From assembly GCA_947471985.1 (NCBI GenBank), contig CANIZL010000004.1:1-64000 (forward strand): 64,000 bases of DNA, in the 5' to 3' direction. This document shows positions 59,694 to 64,000 of the stretch, piece after piece (position 1 is the stretch's first letter; the number at the start of each line of letters is the position of its first letter). The notes beneath the pieces were generated by a model. The model saw only the letters and a program-made list of their open reading frames with translations, had not been told where the DNA came from and ran no database searches. The position numbers were made by a program, and so were the translations under genes. Source of the stretch: Verrucomicrobiota bacterium. GTDB lineage: Bacteria > Verrucomicrobiota > Verrucomicrobiia > Limisphaerales > UBA9464.

Positions 59694-60890
59694 ATGGCTC
59701 GTACCGCTTCGATCCGCCGTTCCTCCGCCCTGCCCCCGGTGGCCGGGCTGCTTTCCGAGCTGATCGCCCTGCCGAGCGTCAATCCGGCATTTCTGCCCGC
59801 GGGTGACCGCCGCACCGGCGAAGCGGGTGTGGCCGCGCACCTCGCCGAATTGGGACAGCGGGCTGGTTTGAGCGTGGAACGTCAGGCCGTGACCCCCGGA
59901 CGCGAAAACCTCATCGTCCGCCTCACCCCCGCCGGACCGGCGCGACAGCGGATCCTGCTCACGCCCCACCTGGACACGATCGGCGAACCCAATCTCGATC
60001 CCCAACTGAAGCCCCGCACGGCCGACGGGCGCATTTATGGGCGCGGCGCCTGTGACACCAAGGGCTGCGTGGCCGCCATGTTCCAAGCCCTTCTGGACGT
60101 CGCCGCCAGCGGATCGCGGCCCGCCGGGACCGAATTGGTTTTCGTCGGCTTTGTGGACGAGGAGAACGCCCAATTGGGTTCGCGGTTTTACGCAGACCAA
60201 TCCCGTAAGGGATCGCAGGCCGACGCGCTGCGTGCCGATCTGGCCATCGTCGGCGAGCCCACACGACTGGAAGTGGTCTCCGCGCACAAGGGCGATGTCT
60301 GGCTGCGTCTCCGGACGCACGGCGTGGCGGCTCACGGCGCCACCCCGCACCTCGGCACCAATGCCGTCACGGCCATGGCCCGTGCGGTTCTGGCGCTCGA
60401 AGTGGACTACGCCGCGGAATTGCGCCAACGCCCGGCCCACCCGCTGCTGGGACGTCCGACCATCAACGTCGGAGCCATCCGCGGAGGTACGCAGCCAAAC
60501 GTGGTTCCCGCCCTGTGCGAAGTGGATTTGGATCGCCGCTTCCTGCCGGGGGAAACCTCCGCCGGTGTTCAACGGGAAATTCAAACCGTGCTCCGCCGGG
60601 CCGGTGTGCGGGCGGAGTTTGTGGATCTCCGGAGCGCACCTTGTGCGGCGTTGGAGACCGATCCCTCCCTGCCGCTGGTGCAGAAGTTTCTTAAAGCGGC
60701 GGGTCGTCGTCGGACCCGGGGCGTACACTATTTCTGCGACGCCGCGCCACTCGCCGCTGCAGGCATCCCGGCGATTGTCTTCGGACCGGGTGACATCGCC
60801 CAGGCGCACACGTCGGAGGAATGGATTGATGTGGGCCAGTTGGAGGCGGCGCGCGCGAGCCTGGTGACGTTCCTGCGGGCGCAGGTTTGA
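59694..60890 (+). CDS. M20 family metallopeptidase (ArgE/DapE-like)
   Basis: ILLTPHLDTIGEP, YGRGACDTKGCVAAMFQALL, GFVDEENAQLGSR. Confidence 0.92.
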   Translation: MARTASIRRSSALPPVAGLLSELIALPSVNPAFLPAGDRRTGEAGVAAHLAELGQRAGLSVERQAVTPGRENLIVRLTPAGPARQRILLTPHLDTIGEPNLDPQLKPRTADGRIYGRGACDTKGCVAAMFQALLDVAASGSRPAGTELVFVGFVDEENAQLGSRFYADQSRKGSQADALRADLAIVGEPTRLEVVSAHKGDVWLRLRTHGVAAHGATPHLGTNAVTAMARAVLALEVDYAAELRQRPAHPLLGRPTINVGAIRGGTQPNVVPALCEVDLDRRFLPGETSAGVQREIQTVLRRAGVRAEFVDLRSAPCAALETDPSLPLVQKFLKAAGRRRTRGVHYFCDAAPLAAAGIPAIVFGPGDIAQAHTSEEWIDVGQLEAARASLVTFLRAQV

Positions 60891-60980
60891 GTCGTCCGAC
60901 AGGGGTGGAATCCCCACCCGGGAGGCGAGTCGGCCCGGGATGTCCTTGCGGGCGACACAAACGCCGCCTCTGTTTTGCAG

Positions 60981-62303
60981 GTGACTCCCTTGTTGAAAAA
61001 GACTCTCCCAGCCCTGCTGGCGATTTTTTCCCTCACGCCCACCACCTCGGCGGCGGATTTTCTGATCCATGATGGCGATCGCGTGGTCTTCCTCGGCGAC
61101 AGCATCACCGAGCAACGCCTGTATACGACCTATATCGAGGCGTACACACTGACCCGGCATCCCGATTGGAAACTCAGTTTTCGCAACGTGGGCTGGGGTG
61201 GCGACACCTCCTGGTTGCGGCAGCGGGCGCATCCTGACGAGAATAAACTGTTCGCGGCGGACGAAACCGCCCAGCAACAGATGGTGGAAGACTCCGTCGG
61301 ACGCGGCCTCGCCCGGGATGTGCTCCCGCTGCGGCCCACCGTGGTGACCGTGAAGTTCGGCATGAACGATCACTCGTATCAGACCTTCCGGCCGGACATC
61401 TTCCGCGCCTACAGCCGCAGTCAGACCCAGATCAACAAGGTCCTGAAGGAGAGCGGTGCCCGCGTCGCCTTCCTGACGCCACAACCGATTGAAGAACGCC
61501 GGGCCGATCCCGACCAGGACGTGCGGAATCAGAGTCTGAGCAAGTTTTCCCTCGGCCTCCGGGATCTCGCCGCCAAGGGCGGGGCGGAATTCGCCGATCA
61601 ATTTGAGCCCTATATGAAGATCATGATGGCCGCCCGGGCCACCGATCCCAAGGCCTTCATTGGGGGGGGTGACGCCATTCATCCGGGGCCGTCCGGTCAG
61701 ACCCTGATGGCTTGGGCCGTGCTGAAGAGTCTGGGAGCCACGCCTCTGGTGGCCCGCGCGGAAATCGATGCCGCCAGCAAGAAGATCACGGGAGAAAACT
61801 GCCGGGTCGATAACCTCGAAACCGCGAACGGGGGTGTCTCGTTTGATCGTTTGGATCAAGCCCTGCCGATGCCCATCGACCAACGCGCTGAATCCGCGCT
61901 TCCTCTGGCACCGGTCCTGAACGACCTCAGCCGCTATGAACTGCGCGTCTCGGGTCTCGCCGCCGGCACCTATGAGGTGACCATCGATGGCGAATCGGCC
62001 GGCAAGGTGGACGCCGCGGCTTTGGCCAGTGGTTGGAACCTGTCGAATGCCGGCGGCCCGATCACCAAGCAGGCCCGGGAGGTTCTGTCCTTGGTTTTCC
62101 GCAAGAACGATGTGTACTTCAACCGTTGGCGCAACGTTCAGCTCTACACCTTCCCGGGTTGGGCTCAAGGTCCTGACACCGAAAAGGGTCGCGCCGCTGA
62201 ACTCAAGCGCCTCGACGGTGAGATCGCCGACTTGGAAGTGAAGATTGATTCGGCGCGAAAGCCCGTCTCGCACCACTTCGTCGTCAAGCCGGTGAGTCAG
62301 TAA
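60981..62303 (+). CDS. Secreted SGNH/GDSL hydrolase
   Basis: Signal peptide; VVFLGDSITEQR, VTVKFGMNDHSY, DAIHPGPSGQ. Confidence 0.93.
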   Translation: MTPLLKKTLPALLAIFSLTPTTSAADFLIHDGDRVVFLGDSITEQRLYTTYIEAYTLTRHPDWKLSFRNVGWGGDTSWLRQRAHPDENKLFAADETAQQQMVEDSVGRGLARDVLPLRPTVVTVKFGMNDHSYQTFRPDIFRAYSRSQTQINKVLKESGARVAFLTPQPIEERRADPDQDVRNQSLSKFSLGLRDLAAKGGAEFADQFEPYMKIMMAARATDPKAFIGGGDAIHPGPSGQTLMAWAVLKSLGATPLVARAEIDAASKKITGENCRVDNLETANGGVSFDRLDQALPMPIDQRAESALPLAPVLNDLSRYELRVSGLAAGTYEVTIDGESAGKVDAAALASGWNLSNAGGPITKQAREVLSLVFRKNDVYFNRWRNVQLYTFPGWAQGPDTEKGRAAELKRLDGEIADLEVKIDSARKPVSHHFVVKPVSQ

Positions 62304-62315
62304 ACCGCGCCCGAC

Positions 62316-62346
62316 GGAAGGCCGGCTCCCCGGACGCCGGCCTTCC
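62316..62346. terminator. Terminator-like hairpin between converging genes
   Basis: GGAAGGCCGGC-TCCCCGGAC-GCCGGCCTTCC, 11-bp perfect stem. Confidence 0.7.
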
Positions 62347-62375
62347 GATGGCTCCTGGGGAGTCCCCGCCGCTCA

Positions 62376-63890
62376 TTACGTGGAGGCCCGACGCGCCCGG
62401 CCTTCTGCCCAGTGACGCAGCCGCCGGATCTGTTCATCCATGGTGCGCGCCAAGGGCACGGTGGCTTGGATGGCCGCGAGGATGTGATCCGTCGTGATCT
62501 CAATGCCCGCGTAAAACGCCTCGTAGAGAGCGCTGTTGATCGCCTCTTCCAATTCCGCACCGCTGAAATCCTCAGCGGCCTCCGCCAAGGTCCCCACCTC
62601 ATAGTGCTCCGGGGACCGTCCCCGCTTGGCGAGATGAACGCGCAGGATCTGCGCCCGCTCCGTGGCATTCGGCAGGTCGACGAAGAAGATCTCGTCCAGT
62701 CGTCCCTTGCGCAACAACTCCGGCGGCAGGTGTGAAATGTCGTTGGCGGTCGCCACGACGAACACCGGCGACCGCTTCTCCGCCAGCCAGGTCAGGAACG
62801 TCCCAAAGACCCGCGCCGCCGTGCCGCCATCCCCCGCGCCCGCTCCGGACGCACCGGCAAAGGCCTTGTCGACTTCATCGATCCAGAGCACCGCTGGCGC
62901 GACACTCTCCGCAACGGCGATGGCCCGGCGCATGTTTTCCTCGGAAGAGCCCACGAGGCCGCTGAACATCCGTCCCATGTCGAAGCGCAACAAAGGCAGC
63001 TGCCACAGCGTGCTCACGGCTTTGGCCGACAGACTCTTTCCGCAACCCTGCACGCCCAGCAACAGCACCCCGCGCGGCGCGGGCAGCCCGAAGGCGCGGG
63101 CTTCCGGGGTAAACGCCGAGGAGCGTTTCACCAGCCAGTCCTTCAGGACATCCAGTCCGCCCACCTGATGGAAATCCTCCAGGGTGGTTTGGTACTCCAG
63201 CAGTCCGGACTTGCGGACAATCTGCTGCTTCTCGGCGAAGACCGCGTGGACGTCATCGCCGGAGAGACGTCCATCGGCCACGATGATCTTGGCGAACACG
63301 TTCTCCGCTTCGCCCAGGGTGAGCCCCAGGGCCGCCCGCAACAGACGCTCCCGCCCGGCGGCATCCAGGTCCAACTGCACCTGCTTTAATTCGGTGACCT
63401 CGCGTACGATCTGATCCAGCAGCTCGCCCAGTTCCTCCGCGCCCGGCAGCGGCAAGGGCAGGACGGTGATCTCCTTCTCCAATTCGGGCGGTACTTCGAG
63501 CACCGGTCCGACGAGGATCAGGGTCTTCAGACTGTGCTTGAGATTCAGCGCGATGTCCTTGAGCCGGCGGACGACCTGCGGATGTTGCCGGGTAAGGAAA
63601 GGATGCAGATCCTTGAAGACAAAGAGCGCGGGCTCGATCTGTTCCAGGATCACTTCCAAAGCGGCCAGGGGATCCCGCGTGGCGGGCGAGTGGTTTTTCC
63701 GGGACTGAAGACTCGTGCCTCCGGGCACCAGCCCGGTGGAACTGGTCCACTCATAAACCTTTTTACCCCGCTGCCCGGCCAACGCCGCCACCAGGGCCTG
63801 CGCCCGCAATTCCTCGGCGGTGACGACGTAAATCAGCGGGTACCGGGAACGAACCAGTAATTCCAGTTCGGCGGCAAAGGCGGCAGACAT
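62376..63890 (-). CDS. AAA+ ATPase, Ycf46-like
   Basis: Walker [18 protein letters not shown], Walker [30 protein letters not shown]-terminus typical of Ycf46-like ATPases. Confidence 0.88.
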   Translation of the reverse strand: MSAAFAAELELLVRSRYPLIYVVTAEELRAQALVAALAGQRGKKVYEWTSSTGLVPGGTSLQSRKNHSPATRDPLAALEVILEQIEPALFVFKDLHPFLTRQHPQVVRRLKDIALNLKHSLKTLILVGPVLEVPPELEKEITVLPLPLPGAEELGELLDQIVREVTELKQVQLDLDAAGRERLLRAALGLTLGEAENVFAKIIVADGRLSGDDVHAVFAEKQQIVRKSGLLEYQTTLEDFHQVGGLDVLKDWLVKRSSAFTPEARAFGLPAPRGVLLLGVQGCGKSLSAKAVSTLWQLPLLRFDMGRMFSGLVGSSEENMRRAIAVAESVAPAVLWIDEVDKAFAGASGAGAGDGGTAARVFGTFLTWLAEKRSPVFVVATANDISHLPPELLRKGRLDEIFFVDLPNATERAQILRVHLAKRGRSPEHYEVGTLAEAAEDFSGAELEEAINSALYEAFYAGIEITTDHILAAIQATVPLARTMDEQIRRLRHWAEGRARRAST

Positions 63891-63943
63891 GAATCAAAGA
63901 TGACGCGGCCCCGCCATTTGTCAGGAAACGATGCAGGGAGCCC

Positions 63944-63967
63944 GTAGCGCTGACTTTCCAGTCGGCG
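63944..63967 (+). repeat. REP-like hairpin, copy 3
   Basis: GTAGCGCTGACTTTCCAGTCGGCG; flanked by GCAGGGAG (63933) / CTCCCTGC (63981) complementary arms. Confidence 0.75.
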
Positions 63968-64000
63968 TGCCAATTTCCGACTCCCTGCGCTTCCCACTTC

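Overview
The window reads as a chromosomal segment of a GC-rich Verrucomicrobiota/PVC-type bacterium. This is inferred from gene content: DUF1501 and DUF1549/1553 proteins, a PVC-type c-type cytochrome/NHL protein, PEP-CTERM proteins, and an ECF-sigma/Ser-Thr-kinase pair. The core-like content is: PII-AmtB; odhA-odhB-lpdA; UbiD; a DciA-like protein; an adenylate kinase-like protein; peptide-ABC components; an HpnH/HpnJ-like radical-SAM pair; a NifS-like protein; an M20 peptidase; an SGNH hydrolase; and a Ycf46-like AAA protein. tRNA-Val(TAC) is at 47847-47922. The most unusual part is an accessory region at about 37.0-47.7 kb. It holds (i) a 2015-aa secreted, probably multidomain protein whose C-terminus resembles a gingipain/C25-type fold, (ii) two paralogous PEP-CTERM proteins, (iii) two arrays of four ~196-bp tandem repeats with nested inverted repeats, produced with the PEP-CTERM gene by a segmental duplication, and (iv) a compact two-gene unit: a 57-aa ORF below the ORF-track cutoff, overlapping by ATGA an ADP-ribosyltransferase-like protein, laid out like a toxin-antitoxin module. 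Other items are a RAYT (Y1 transposase) gene flanked on both sides by short inverted/direct repeats, a dispersed REP-like hairpin at three intergenic sites, and a sigma / small membrane peptide / kinase operon in which the small peptide duplicates the kinase membrane anchor. All family calls come from motif recognition by eye; no searches were run.
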